Below are positions 1-10,596 of a DNA stretch of 64,000 bases, piece after piece. Made by a program: the position numbers and the translations under genes. The notes beneath the pieces are model-generated. The model had not been told where the DNA came from. It worked only from the letters and a program-made list of their open reading frames with translations, and ran no database searches. This stretch comes from Episyrphus balteatus (Eukaryota > Arthropoda > Insecta > Diptera > Syrphidae), in NCBI RefSeq assembly GCF_945859705.1, contig NC_079134.1:67948625-68012624 (forward strand), in the 5' to 3' direction. The number at the start of each line of letters is the position of its first letter. Positions within the stretch are counted from its first letter, which is position 1.

Positions 1-338
1 TGATGTCTGGAATTGATCTCCACTAGAAGACAGAAAAATCAACAACTATATAATGTATCAATTTTAAAATAAACATACCTTTATTTTCCAAATCAATTGG
101 TAGTTTTTTTTTCTAAATGCACAAGGCTGAGGCTGGGCATTTTGATGGTGGAAATGGTGGTATAATTTGTGTGGCGTGCCGAAGAATTTGTGTGGTATAT
201 TGTTTTTTTTAGAAAATAGTTTTCACAAATAACATTGAGAAGATTATTTATTTTTTTAAGTTAAATTGTTCTATTTATCTATCAAATGGAGCACAGAAAT
301 GTTTTTTTTTTTTTCTTAACTAATATGTTGCTGTGGCT
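1..338. other. unclassified AT-rich flank left of BEL element A
   Basis: No open reading frame or known element is visible. The stretch has several T-runs and ends in atcaa at 339-343, which is repeated at 17648-17652. It is therefore one half of the pre-insertion site of element A, and its other half starts at 17653. Confidence 0.5.
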
Positions 339-343
339 ATCAA

Positions 344-631
344 TGTATGCTAAAAGAGTAAATCCAAACACGACTTATCGTTTTGAATGTTGAATATACA
401 ATAATTTTATTTCTAACAATTTATTTTTAACAATTTAATAATTTCGATGAGCTTCCACGCAGATATAATACTACGTTCCCGTGGGAATGACAAAATCGAC
501 GAAATACAAAAGATCGTATTTCGTCTCGTGAACCTTTTAAATCAATCGTTCACACAGAAGCTCTCGTTACAGAAAAACAGAAATATTTGCAAATTAATTA
601 AATAACGTACAAACGTTTATAAGTTTGCTAT
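344..631 (-). repeat. 3' LTR of element A
   Basis: About 288 bp, nearly identical to 17366-17640 across most of its length. It starts tgtatgct on the plus strand next to the atcaa duplication. Its inner edge lacks the terminal taca seen in the other LTR, so a few bases have been lost there. Relative to the 17.4-kb copy it also lacks a few bases around 468, where the other copy reads ctgtgtgacacacg. Confidence 0.85.
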
Positions 632-2022
632 CGTAGTCTGGTAGTTTGAGCGTCCGTTTATGATGGTGGTTCCAACCTTTAGTGTACACATATCGTTGAA
701 ATCAATCACACCATTGCCTACTAAATCTATGCTGCTAGTAACTCCGTTGCAAATGAGAAGGCCAGTGGCATTAGTAGTCAAAGAAAATAGCCAACTGCTG
801 CTTTGTTTTAATGCGTGCCATTTATTTTGGAATGGTGTTTCATTTAAAATACATTCATCCAACGCACTATCTTCATGATTAAGGCTAACGTAACCGCAAG
901 ATATGGTTTTGTTACATCAACTAAGAGACTCATGTTCTTCTGTCTTATAGGCAATGGAATAAGATTGAACACTTGAAATTCCTGATCTTCGGTTAAGGGA
1001 ATTAAAATTTCGAAGATGATTGAATCATGAAGAGTTCGTCCCTTGACCGTTATTATTTTGAACATATCTAACACTGAAACGTTAGGTACTCTTAAATTCG
1101 ATGGAAGATTTGCTTGAATCAGGTGGAGCTGGTCACTTAGTTGCCTTGGTGTGATAAGCTGAGGATTGATTTTTGCATGATTCAAGTCAAGTATGACATC
1201 CAGAATATCGTCTTGAGTACGCTAAAAATTTGTCAAAATCATAATTAAATAAGATGTAAGAGATAAAAAGTGTTGACTAATGCCAATGTCATCTTGTTGT
1301 TTTTCAATTGCGTTGAACGTTTTAGCAAGATATGTGTTTAGGGTCTGGAACTGTTTTGTAACCTCCAATGTATTACGTTTCAAAACGTTCGCAATGGAAT
1401 CGGAAATAGAACTTTGTTTTTTAATAAGGGCCAATAAGTGAGTTTCATGTTTATTTGCTAGTTCAATTTGATTTTGAATGTGTTGAGCCTCTTCTTGGTC
1501 TAGAACGCCAAATAAACTGTGTGCTACGCTACCAACAAAATCGAATGGTGACCTACGATGTCGACCCGCTGTCCGGCTTGTTGTATTAAATCCGTGAATG
1601 AATTCGTTGTTTTGGTCAATAACAGCTATTCTTTGTTGAAATGTTTCTATAGTCGAGTGACAATAGTAAATCATTTCTGATTTATCTGCCTTACAAGCAC
1701 CTTCTAGTTCATTTAAATAAGCTTTCATTTCGCTTAACTCTAACCAATAATTTGTAAGATTATAATAAACATACAAACTCCAAAAGTTGTTGACTACACT
1801 CAGTGTTCCAATGTCTTCAAAGTACATACCGACTGCGTTTTCGAGTTCCTTTACAGTAACATGGCTGTCTCTGTATATTGTGCTTACTGGAGCTATCAAG
1901 AATGCTATAAACAATGATACCAATAACGATCCTTTTGTAACTCTGCCGCTTCTGAGTTTCCGCGATGTAGAATGCTTATTTGGTTCTTGTTCCCTTTCTT
2001 GAGGCTGCTCAGTTGTATGATC
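617..2022 (-). pseudogene. env: degenerate envelope (baculovirus F-like) gene of element A
   Basis: Retroelement Env, a type I membrane fusion glycoprotein. The frame opens after the pol stop at 2023-2025. A basic lead segment is followed by a hydrophobic signal-like stretch near 1890-1925, then a surface subunit. A furin-type site RHRR (about 1557-1570) is followed by a phenylalanine- and glycine-rich fusion-peptide-like segment and a heptad-rich helix. This is the layout of insect F-type Env proteins. It is broken by TAG at 1222-1224 and a frameshift near 860. The last readable part (617-862) runs into the LTR without a clear transmembrane anchor, so the C-terminus is probably lost. Assignment rests on architecture; an F-family profile search would settle it. 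Confidence 0.72.
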
Positions 2023-3099
2023 TTATAAAGAAACATTTTTGTTTGTTTCTTCTTCAATTGGTAGAGGACATAGGTTGTGGATTGCTCGTTGAAGAATTCC
2101 TCCTTGGGTCTTTATGCTCGCAATACGAACCAATCCATCGTTACCCTTGATAACTTCTACTACCCTTCCCAGCTTCCATTTTGTTGGTGGCATATTAGCT
2201 TCCTTCAATAGCACAAGAGTATTTGGCTTAAAATTCTGAGATTCTGTTTTCCACTTACCTCTTTGTTGTAAGAGATGTAAGTACGCACCCGACCATCTCT
2301 TCCAAAATGACTGTTGGACATGTTGGATTTGACGATATTTGTTCAAAGAACCTATTTTGTTACCAGTTCCATCGGGCTCAGCTATTGAAAGAAGTGGAGC
2401 ACCAATCAAGAAATGTCCAGGTGTAAGAGCTTCTAGATCGTTAGGGTCTAATGAAATTGGCATCAAGGGCCTCGAATTAAGTATGGCTTCTATTTAGATT
2501 GTGAGTGTGGATAGCTCCTCGAATGTTAAAGAAGCCTCACCCAGGTGTCGAACCAACAACCCCTTGGCAGATTTTACAGCTGACTCCCAGAGTCCTCCAA
2601 AGTGGGGTGATCGAGGAGGAATGAATTGCCAATTAATACCCACCTGAACACATGATGATTGAATGGCTGACTCCATTCGCTTTGATTGCATGACTCGCTT
2701 AAGGTCTTTCAGTTTGTTGTTTGCACCAACAAAATTGGTAGCATTATCGCAGAAGATAGTGGGGCATAGTCCTCGTCTACCTACAAACCTCTTGAGGCAA
2801 TTGATAAACGACTCTGTAGTAAGATCTCCAACAACTTCTATATGAATTGCTTTTGTTGAAAAGCACACAAAAATTGCTAGATACGATTTTGTAGGAGATT
2901 TACCTCCGACTTTGTAATGCGTTTTTATAGGACCCGCAAAATCAACCCCTGTGTAATAAAATGGGCGAGATGGCGTTACTCTTTCCATTGGTAAGTTGCC
3001 CATCAGCTGTGCTATTGATGTTGTCCTGGATTTCGCACATATAAGACATCTTCTGATCACTGTCCTTGCTTCTCTCCCAATGCTGAGTATCCAATACTA
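2023..3099 (-). pseudogene. pol: integrase part of element A Pol
   Basis: Integrase core and C-terminal region, which would insert cDNA into chromosomes. A zinc-binding-type CxxC segment near 3050 precedes the core. The catalytic pattern is visible as GVDFAGP (first Asp), CDNATNFVGANN (second Asp) and FGGLWESAVKS (Glu), so the triad is intact. The reading frame is shared with the upstream RNase H segment and is broken only by TAG at 3097-3099 and TAA at 2494-2496. TAA at 2023-2025 ends Pol, and the same frame continues into Env. Confidence 0.85.
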
Positions 3100-4344
3100 C
3101 TGTCGCGAAATTGCTACAAGGGCTCTGTGAGATACGTGTAAATGTTTTCTATGTATATTCTCTAACAGTAGTCTTATTACAATATTGTTCTTAGGGAGAA
3201 CAATCTGATTTTTTGCATCCGGTAGAAGAGCAGAATTTGCTAATCTGCCTCCCACACCGAATAGGTTGTGTTTTTTGTCAAAATATGGCGTTAATGATGC
3301 TAAACTTGATTGAGAAATTGTATTTACATTACCCTTTAAGGCCTTGTATTCTTCAGGAAATGTCATACGTTGAGTGTATACCATAAGCAGACGGGTTCCT
3401 TCATGCAACTCATCAGCAGTGAGCATGCCACTTCTTCTAAGTAGTTTGGGCCGACGGATATTCCTTATAAATCTGCTGCAATATGAAAATATTTTCTGCA
3501 ACGTATAGAAAGAGTTTCTATGATTAATATTTTTTACTATATCTGGATCTGGAGTTGCAGTCATCAATACCGTTCTAATCTTTCGTAATTCCGGAACCGT
3601 CTGTGGAATGGTGTACTTACTTGGTTCCCACTGTAATTCTTCTAATTTAAGAAACGATGGACCTTCAAAGCACGTCAATGATGACAGGTTGTCGAGATAA
3701 CATCCTCTCGTTATTAAGTCAGCTGGATTAATTTCTCCCTTAATATGATTCCATTGTGATATTTGAGTTTCTGCTTGAATTTTAGCCACCCTGTTTGCTA
3801 CAAATGTGTCCCAGACATATGAAGGAGAGCTTATCCAAGCCAGCACTGTTGTTGAATCCGTGTAATAAGCTATTTTGTGAACATACTTCTTAAATGTCTG
3901 AAGTATTCTTTTTACCAGTTCAACCAAAAGCTCTGCAGCTTGAAGTTCAAGACGAGCAATTGTAATGGCCTTCAATGGAGCAATTCGAGATTTGGAACAG
4001 AGTAACTTACTATATATATTACCTGATTGGTCAATACATCGGATGTATACGCACGCTCCAAGTGCACACATACTACTATCCGAGAATCCATGGATTTCGG
4101 TTCTTATTAGAGACGGGCACATTACAGATCGAGGTATACTTATTTTTTCAAAATTAAAGAATTGATCTACATACCTGTTCCATTTTTCAGCGAGATCCGT
4201 AGGAATCTTGTCATCCCACGAGAACTCTGTCTTCCACAAGTCTTGTAAGAAGAGTTTACCAAGCATTATGGCTGGGCTCAATAAACCCAAAGGATCAAAC
4301 AATCGTGCGAGATCAGATAAAACAGTTCTGCGAGTTACAGGCAT
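3100..4344 (-). pseudogene. pol: RT connection and RNase H region of element A Pol
   Basis: A 415-residue open stretch. It starts with the LARLFDPLGLLSP-type segment that follows the BEL RT, then the RNase H-like domain (GFSDSSMCALGA, IARLELQAAELL, YYTDSTTVLAWI, NPADLITRG) that removes the RNA template, and then the start of the integrase zinc domain. It lies in frame with integrase and Env downstream but not with the RT segment at 4928-5431. Confidence 0.83.
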
Positions 4345-4927
4345 CCTTGGTGTTGTAATTTTTTCTGAATTAAACCCAAATTCAAATTGATCCAGTATTG
4401 GATTCCAAATGAATCCTAAGGTTTTGATTACGTCAGAGTGATGGAATCTGACAAGCCTTTCTTTATGTGACTCAGGAATGTTCTTAAGGATGAGATCATT
4501 ATTGGAACCTAATTTTCTTCATTCAAATTTACTTTTTCCCAGAAGAAGCGTTATATCTTCAAGTAATTCTCTGGCCTCTGAAACTGTGTCTGCTCCAGCA
4601 AGTAGATCATCGACGTAAATGTTGTCACGTATAGTTTGGGATGCCCTTTGGTGCACATCTTGATTATTGTCTGCGAGCTGGACAAGACATTTGGTAGCTA
4701 AATATGGGGCACAAGCTGATCCGTAGGTCAGGGTATTCAGTTTATACGCCTTATAGGCATATTGCTTTTAGGTCGCCAAGTATTAGTTGAAAAGCCCTGT
4801 CTTCTGGCCTTACTAGAACCTGTCGGTACATTTGCTTATATCTGCTGTGAACGCAAACCTTTCTAGTCTTAAATTGATTATGATTGAAAATAGATCATGT
4901 TGAAGTGTCGGCCCTACACCTAAAATA
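4345..4927 (-). pseudogene. pol: frameshifted RT palm of element A
   Basis: No long frame is open, but translated pieces spell a BEL reverse transcriptase: a FAFTADIS-KMYRQ segment near 4825-4875, a LTYGSA-like segment near 4710 and NIYVDDLLAG (catalytic YVDD) near 4595-4625. Several small indels and stops separate the pieces. It joins 4928-5431 to 4344 in the expected order. Confidence 0.75.
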
Positions 4928-5496
4928 TCATTGAGAGAAACTCCAGAAGTTGTTTTTGCCGTCAAAGACCACACGAAGCGCTGTTGAAGAGCTTTCAGGC
5001 TTCAACACACAATGATGCGGGATGAAATAGTGATGTTGAGGAATATCTTTGATGTCCATTGCACTCATGCGGCCTAATTCTTCATATTCTAATAAGAATT
5101 GAGAATAGAGTTCGCGCAATTCGTTATCTCTTTCGAATCGTCGTTCTAATGTAAGAAATCTTTTGCGTGCTCTTTCATAAGAGGCACCTAAACATGATGG
5201 ATTTTGTTTGAAAGGAAGACTTACCATGAATCTTCCACTTGCAACAATTTTTGTGCTGGAGTTGAAAATTTCCTCACAGTTGTGCTCTTCAACACTCATG
5301 CGTTTGACTTGAGTGTCATGGGTCTCGCATTCCCACAATTTACTCACGAGTTTCTCCAATGTTGATAGAGTTGGCCTCGTGGCAATGGTGCACACAACAT
5401 TGTGGTTGGAAGTTTGGACGCCACCTGCCACTATCCATCCCAGTTTTGTATATCGCAGTGACGGAAGTTGGTCTCCAATGGTTATCTCCCCTGGAA
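4928..5496 (-). pseudogene. pol: protease C-terminus and RT N-terminus of element A
   Basis: Begins with GDQLPSLRYTKLGWIVAGG, the conserved segment at the end of the BEL protease region (about 5430-5480). It continues through CEEIF, a GRFMVSLPFK segment and HYFIPHHCVLKPESS to LRVVFDG, the first RT motifs. The frame is lost after 4928. The junction at about 5490-5500 abuts the CR1-like fragment. Roughly 130 residues of protease expected between this piece and 12489 are missing. Confidence 0.8.
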
Positions 5497-7014
5497 GAAT
5501 AAAATTTCATTTAACCATGTTTCGGTAATAGCAATAATGTCATATGGACAGTCGGCAGCAGCAATAAAAAAATCATTTGATTTTGTTCTCATACCTCCAG
5601 CATTATGATAATACATAGAAAAGCATTTACTCACTTGAGCATCAGCAAATGTTTTATTTATGTATTCGGAGCCTGTTGATTTTGGCCCGATTCGTTTTTT
5701 GGACGGCTTACAAACGGTTTAATTTGAACGCCTATTGGCCACATATCTGTTTTAAGGACTTTATAAAACGATGCAGCGGGAACACCAAGTTTAAAGTTGA
5801 TAAAATGAAGACTCGTAATATCTACATCCTTTTTAACCAATTTAGAGCATATCAAACTAGTTGTTGGCAAGCTTAGCTTGGATGCAACAAAATTTATGAC
5901 ATCCCCTTCGGTGACTGTGTTCTTAAGTCGAGAGATATGCATAAAACGTAGCCTGGGTACAGATGGAAGAGCATTTGTAGCATCCGCATCGCAGCCTATT
6001 AAATGATTTGATCTTGGTTTTCTGGTTTCAACATCGGAGGATACATCTTTATTCTTTTCAACATTAGTATCTCCAGCAGCAGCGGCTTTGAAACCACCAG
6101 CAACAACCATAGCATCATCGGCAATAGCAGCAACATTAACATCGACAACCTTAGCAACACCACAAGCATTTTGTTTATCAACAGAATTTCTGTCAACAGT
6201 CTTATGGCTTCCTGAGGGCTTCAATGTATCAGCAACTTGAGCATCACCAGCAGCATTTTCGTTGTCAACAACGGCAGAGGTATCTGCAACATCGTTTTTT
6301 ATAGCAACAGGTTCATCCACAGCAACATTATTGTCAACATCATCAGCATCATCATCGGAATCAACAACAATAGCATCATGTTCAGCAACAAAATCTTCAG
6401 CATTGGAAATGAGAGCATCATTTTTAAATGAATCGATCTCTTTTGAAACATTATCATTAGTCTTTGTTATGGTAGTAGGAGTACAAGATGACTTTGATTG
6501 AGGGGTCGAATATTCAGCACTAGAAACTTTTTTTGCATCAGAAATAGAAAGCCGTTTGTTACTAACACTAACTTTAGGGATTCTCTGAGCACGAGTTGTA
6601 TCCCGAATCTGGCGACTTGTGTTCAATTTAGGTGTATTAGTACTTGATGACTTTGCAGTTCCACTCTGAGATGTTAAATTTAAGGGAGCGTTTTCAATCA
6701 AATACTCTGAGATTTCTCTCAATTTATTGAAACAAATTTGTAGTGGGACTTTTATACACTTATGACATTTAAAGAATAAATTTTTATTAGATTTTATAGT
6801 TTTTAAATCTTTTTTGTTAATATTACAACAGTCACAATGTGAGTTTATGCCACACAAATTACACGTCAGAAAAAAAGTGTCAGAAATTATTTTTAAGCAT
6901 TTACAGCATTTAGAATTCATTTTTATAGAATTAAAGTGAAAGAGCTTATTAAACACATCTGTTTAGTATGAAACTAGTCGACAGACAATGATTATTAAAT
7001 AATTATGTGACTCT
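5497..7014 (-). mobile_element. CR1-like non-LTR retrotransposon fragment (C), 3' part lost
   Basis: Contains a short leader, a 432-residue ORF1 (5658-6956) and the first about 45 residues of an apurinic-type endonuclease (5500-5645: MYYHNAGGMR and IIAITETWLN). The sequence stops mid-endonuclease where BEL sequence resumes. Non-LTR elements normally lose 5' ends, so a later deletion probably removed the 3' part together with part of the BEL protease. Jockey element B abuts its 5' end. Confidence 0.7.
5658..6956 (-). CDS. ORF1 protein of CR1-like element with PHD-like zinc finger
   Basis: 432 residues, open throughout. The N-terminal 80 residues carry closely spaced cysteines and histidines (CCKCLK, CNLCG, HCDCC, CHKC), consistent with a PHD/RING-type finger known from ORF1 of insect CR1-like elements. 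The middle (about residues 100-320) is low complexity, rich in Ala, Asp, Val and Asn. The C-terminal about 100 residues (RLRFMHISRLKNTVTEGDV, CSKLVKKDVDI, FYKVLKTDMWPIGV) match the conserved tail seen in such ORF1 proteins. It probably binds element RNA. The next gene is only an endonuclease stub. Confidence 0.7.
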   Translation of the reverse strand: MFNKLFHFNSIKMNSKCCKCLKIISDTFFLTCNLCGINSHCDCCNINKKDLKTIKSNKNLFFKCHKCIKVPLQICFNKLREISEYLIENAPLNLTSQSGTAKSSSTNTPKLNTSRQIRDTTRAQRIPKVSVSNKRLSISDAKKVSSAEYSTPQSKSSCTPTTITKTNDNVSKEIDSFKNDALISNAEDFVAEHDAIVVDSDDDADDVDNNVAVDEPVAIKNDVADTSAVVDNENAAGDAQVADTLKPSGSHKTVDRNSVDKQNACGVAKVVDVNVAAIADDAMVVAGGFKAAAAGDTNVEKNKDVSSDVETRKPRSNHLIGCDADATNALPSVPRLRFMHISRLKNTVTEGDVINFVASKLSLPTTSLICSKLVKKDVDITSLHFINFKLGVPAASFYKVLKTDMWPIGVQIKPFVSRPKNESGQNQQAPNT

Positions 7015-7223
7015 AAAGTGAGTTTTTTTTTTTTTTTTTGACGGGAGGAAATCTTCAAATGACACTTGGCAGTATTCGACACCAAGTAGTGTGGGACTCT
7101 TAACCACTAAAACCACCTCTTTATCAGGACCAATCTTGAGAGATCGACATCAGATTTTTCTTTCTTAACTTTGTAAAATCACTTTGGGGGAAGTTTAAAC
7201 TTTTAATACTTTCCCATGTTTTT

Positions 7224-8022
7224 TTAGACCATAAGCTCATGAGGCTTGGTTCTTCTTAATCTCCGAAAATGGTTTCTTGTATTCAAGACGGACTGCAGTC
7301 TCTGATTATGCGATACAGCGTATTTTTTAACAACTTCTGTAACCGTTTCTATTTGTAAGTCACGATGTAGATCGCTATTTCTTATGTACCAAGGTGCATT
7401 AACTATTCCACGAAGGACTTTGTTTTGGAATTTTTGGATGATTTCGGTATTTGTTTTCTTTGTACAGCCCCATAATTGGATACCATAGGTCCAAACAGGC
7501 TTTAGTACTTGATTATACAGCATTATTTTGTTTTGGGTTGATAAATCAGAGTTGTTACCAAGTAACCAGTACATTTTTCTGTATTTCAAGTTTAGTTCTT
7601 CTCTTTTCTTTTTGATGTGCTCTTTCCACTTTAGCTTTGCATCCAAAGTCATTCCAAGGTATTTGGCCGTATTGGCGTAAGGTACAGCTTGATTATTAAT
7701 GAATATTGGAATATTGTTTATCTTTTTATTTGTAAAGTTTATATGTGAAGATTTTGTTTCATTGAGCTTGATACGCCATTTTTCGGTCCAATCTCTGACT
7801 GTGTCGACGGCATTTTGCAGCTTTACTGCTCCCCTAGAGACACATTTGTCGGGTACCATCTGCAAAAGTAGCCATTATGGTGTGATTCACAACTGGGATA
7901 TCCCTTGTGTATAGTAAATACAGGGTAGGACCTAGGACACTTCCTTGTGGTACACCGGCTTCTATTTTCTTCAATTCCGAATATTCTTGATCGTACCTTA
8001 CTCTAAACTATCGGTTTGAGAT
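7224..8022 (-). pseudogene. RT palm and thumb region of Jockey B ORF2
   Basis: Readable pieces are GVPQGSVLGPTLY (about 7930-7975), then TFADG where TFADD would be expected (about 7855-7872), then WRIKLNETKSSHINF, YLGMTLDAKLKWKEHI and YGIQLWG. The active site reads FAD-G with a frame change immediately after it, so a small deletion removed the second Asp and nearby residues. No RNase H domain follows, as expected for Jockey. Confidence 0.75.
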
Positions 8023-9332
8023 TTACGATTTTAATATTTCATAGTATTGTCTGGGAAGATCCCTTTGCAGTTTGTACTCAAGTCCCTCATGCCAAACCTT
8101 GTCAAAGGCTTGAGCAACATCTAAGAAAATAGCTGGACATACTTGTTTTTCTTCTAATGCTTTTTCTATTACATCCGGTTTTCTATGAACTTGGTCTATC
8201 GTGGAATGTTTATTTCTAAAGCCAAACTGATGATTTGGGATTAACCTTCTTTCTTCTATAATTTTGCTAAGTCTCTTCAGAAGCAGTTTTTCAAAAACTT
8301 TTGCCATAATTGGTATAAGCGATATTGGTCTGTAAGACGTCATTTCTGTAGGTGGCTTACCTTGCTTGGGTATTACAATAACTTCAGCAATTTTCCAATG
8401 GTGTGGGACATACCGTTGCTTAAGGCATGCATTTATTATATATTGGAGTTTTATGAAGGCTTTCAAAGGCATTTCTTTCATAACCTGAGCAGTAATAAGA
8501 TCGTAACCTGGTGATTTTTTATTTGATAGTTGATGTAAACACATACTTTTTATTTCTTTTAATCTTACAATTGGTATTTCACTTTCATTTATCTTATCAA
8601 CAAACTGTCAGCTATTTTCAGCCGCGTTTGTTGGGTATGGCTTAAAAACATTCGCAAGATGCTCCGCGAAAAGGTTAGCTTTTTCTTTTGGGTTACCGAT
8701 CCATTTCCCATCTTGAGATTTCAAGGGAGAGTTTAGTAACTGCGGTCTTTTCAGGCGCTTGGCTGCTTTCCATAGTGAAAAATCGGTTGAAGCATCAGTC
8801 GTTAAATTCTTTAGGAATGTACTGAGTGAATCATTTTTGAATTTATAAATTTGTTTTTTGAGATTGTTGCTTATACGGTTAAACGTTGTTTTATCGTCTG
8901 GAAATCTAGTATTTTGCCATTTTCTTCGAGCTCTTCTTTTCTCTATTATCAACTCTCTTATCTCTATAGGATATTTTATTTCATTTTGTCTTCTATTAGA
9001 AAATGTTGGAGTACTTTCTTCAGCTGCCTGTTGCACATCAGCAATAAATTGTTCCACTTCATGGTCAATTTGCTCGATTGTATCCATGGGAGATCTTAAA
9101 TTTATAAAAGTTAAAAGCCTTTCTCTAAAATCACTCCAGTTTGTTTTCTTATTTACAAGCTTTGGATTACTTTTTTCTATTACTTCCGATTCACTTAGTG
9201 ATAGAATCACTGGAGTATGATCTGATGACAAGTCATAATTACCTTCGACACTAATGTGATTTCGTTTGATTCCTTTAGCTACGAAAAAGTCAATAAGGTC
9301 TGGTATTTTGTTAGTATCGGAAGGCCAGTAAG
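8023..9332 (-). pseudogene. endonuclease C-terminus and RT fingers of Jockey B ORF2
   Basis: 9332-8608 holds the end of the endonuclease (WPSDTNKIPDLIDFFV, DLSSDHTPVILSL) and the linker. 8605-8023 holds RT motifs (SPGYDLITAQVMKEM, YRPISLIPIMAKVFEKLL, NHQFGFRNKHST, AIFLDVAQAFDKVWH). Both are in one frame, separated by a single TGA at 8608-8610. When the 727-bp gypsy insert plus 5-bp duplication is removed, this frame joins the endonuclease start at 10596. Confidence 0.82.
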
Positions 9333-9478
9333 TGTGATGACTATGAAATAAGACGACCGTGTTGTAGGAAAGAGAATATAAGACTGACTTTATTGTTATA
9401 CAAGTTACATAGTGATAGTAATAGTATATGTTTAGTTTAGATGTTATATGTTTATAAAAGTATACAGAATACATGACA
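9333..9478 (-). repeat. 3' LTR of the small gypsy insert
   Basis: 146 bp, tgtgatga to catgaca on plus, directly beside the gtaag duplication on the left and the polypurine tract on the right (T run 9485-9502). It is unusually short for a gypsy LTR. Confidence 0.75.
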
Positions 9479-9698
9479 TCTTCCTTTTTTTTTTTTTTTT
9501 CAATTCATTGTTTTTTTTATTGACTTGCAAAAATTCATTTGAATGTAAGCTAGTAATATATATTTATTTAAATAATATAATCAAGAATTTAGTTCTTTAA
9601 CTTAAGAATTCATTTTTGTTTAAAAATAATTTATGATTTTATTAAATATTGAAAATTAAACTTATTACTTTAATATAAATAAATATACTTAGCAAATT

Positions 9699-10059
9699 TT
9701 AAGTTGGCTTATAACGATCGACTGGCTTAACAACTTTTCCATATTTGGTGACAACGACGTTAGGCAATGGTTTTGTTATAGCTGATGTTGACTGCTCTTG
9801 TGTAGGGTAGTTTTCGACGTTTGTTGTTGTTTCTGATGATGATGTTGCTTGAGATGGTGATGGAGTGGTCACAATTTCTTTGTGGTATGGAATTGTTGCT
9901 ATCGTCGGGTGAATGTGGATTGAGTTTCTACGAAATGTCCTTTCATGGTCAGATTGAACAAAAAATGAGCGAGGTGAATTAGCAGCTTCGGTTATTTTAC
10001 CAGAGACCCATTCTCTTTTGTTTACTTGCATTCGAACTTTACTACCTGGTGACATGACA
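9699..10059 (-). pseudogene. Pol C-terminus of K02A2.6-like gypsy element
   Basis: The real coding part begins at about 10050 with SPGSKVRMQVNKREWVSGKI, then PRSFFVQSDHERTFRRN, a Ser/Thr-rich tail and KYGKVVKPVDRYKPT. This is the integrase C-terminal domain and tail of insect K02A2.6-like Ty3/gypsy elements. The open frame runs on to 10205 only by reading the Jockey endonuclease in another phase, so the long apparent ORF is a chance fusion. Confidence 0.72.
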
Positions 10060-10596
10060 GTAAGTAGGCGACCTGGAGGAATAGAATTCGCAATTGTATT
10101 TACGGCCTGCTTGGAAAAGTCTTTTGCCTTTTGTTGATATAAGTCTTGAACCCCAATGGGGGTGTTTCGCATTGAAGTCTCCACCAACAAGAAAGTTATG
10201 CCCAAGAAGATTTAATAGATCTGTATAGTCATCTTCTGTCGGAGAGCGCCTTGGTGGGCAGTATATAGCTGCTATCTTAAACTCTTTCTTTTTCATACCA
10301 ATACTAATTGTTGTTACTTGCATATTTTCATTAGTAAGCTTGGTTTCTTCATAATGTTTTAAGCTTTCTTTTATAAGAATCGCCGATCCACCTCTTGCCT
10401 TGACAGCTGGATGTGGAGCGTGGTAACATGAATAGTTTTCTTTTACATTATCTAGACTTTGCCCATTGGAGAAGTGAGTTTCGGACACCTTGCAAATATC
10501 TATATGTTCTAGATCTAAAAAGATTTTTAATTCGGATAAGTGTTGTAAAAGACCGTTTGCATTCCATGTAGCGATTTTAAGTGTTCTGTCCATCAT
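10060..10596 (-). pseudogene. endonuclease N-terminus of Jockey B ORF2
   Basis: Starts MMDRTLKIATWNANGLLQH at 10596. Visible endonuclease motifs are KIATWNANG, KVSETHF, ARGGSAILI, AAIYCPPRRS and GGDFNAKHPHWGS. It would nick target DNA to prime reverse transcription. The start codon overlaps the ORF1 stop in an ATGA overlap, suggesting termination-reinitiation. It is interrupted after SPTY by the gypsy insert and resumes WPSDT at 9330. Confidence 0.85.

Larger units (their letters stand above)
9333..10059 (-). mobile_element. internally deleted gypsy element inside Jockey B endonuclease
   Basis: Flanked by the 5-bp repeat gtaag (9328-9332; 10060-10064). Contains the end of a Pol ORF (9699 to about 10050), an AT-rich stretch, a purine tract (9479-9502 on minus) and a 146-bp LTR (9333-9478, TG...CA). 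The other LTR is reduced to 7 bp, catgaca (10053-10059). The same 7 bp occur in the Pol sequence at the junction, so a microhomology deletion removed LTR, gag and most of pol. Confidence 0.8.

Noticed and set aside
5480..5500. 3' splice acceptor (ttattcttccag) making a CR1-BEL fusion
   Set aside because: It coincides with a deletion junction between two dead elements; a chance match is more likely.
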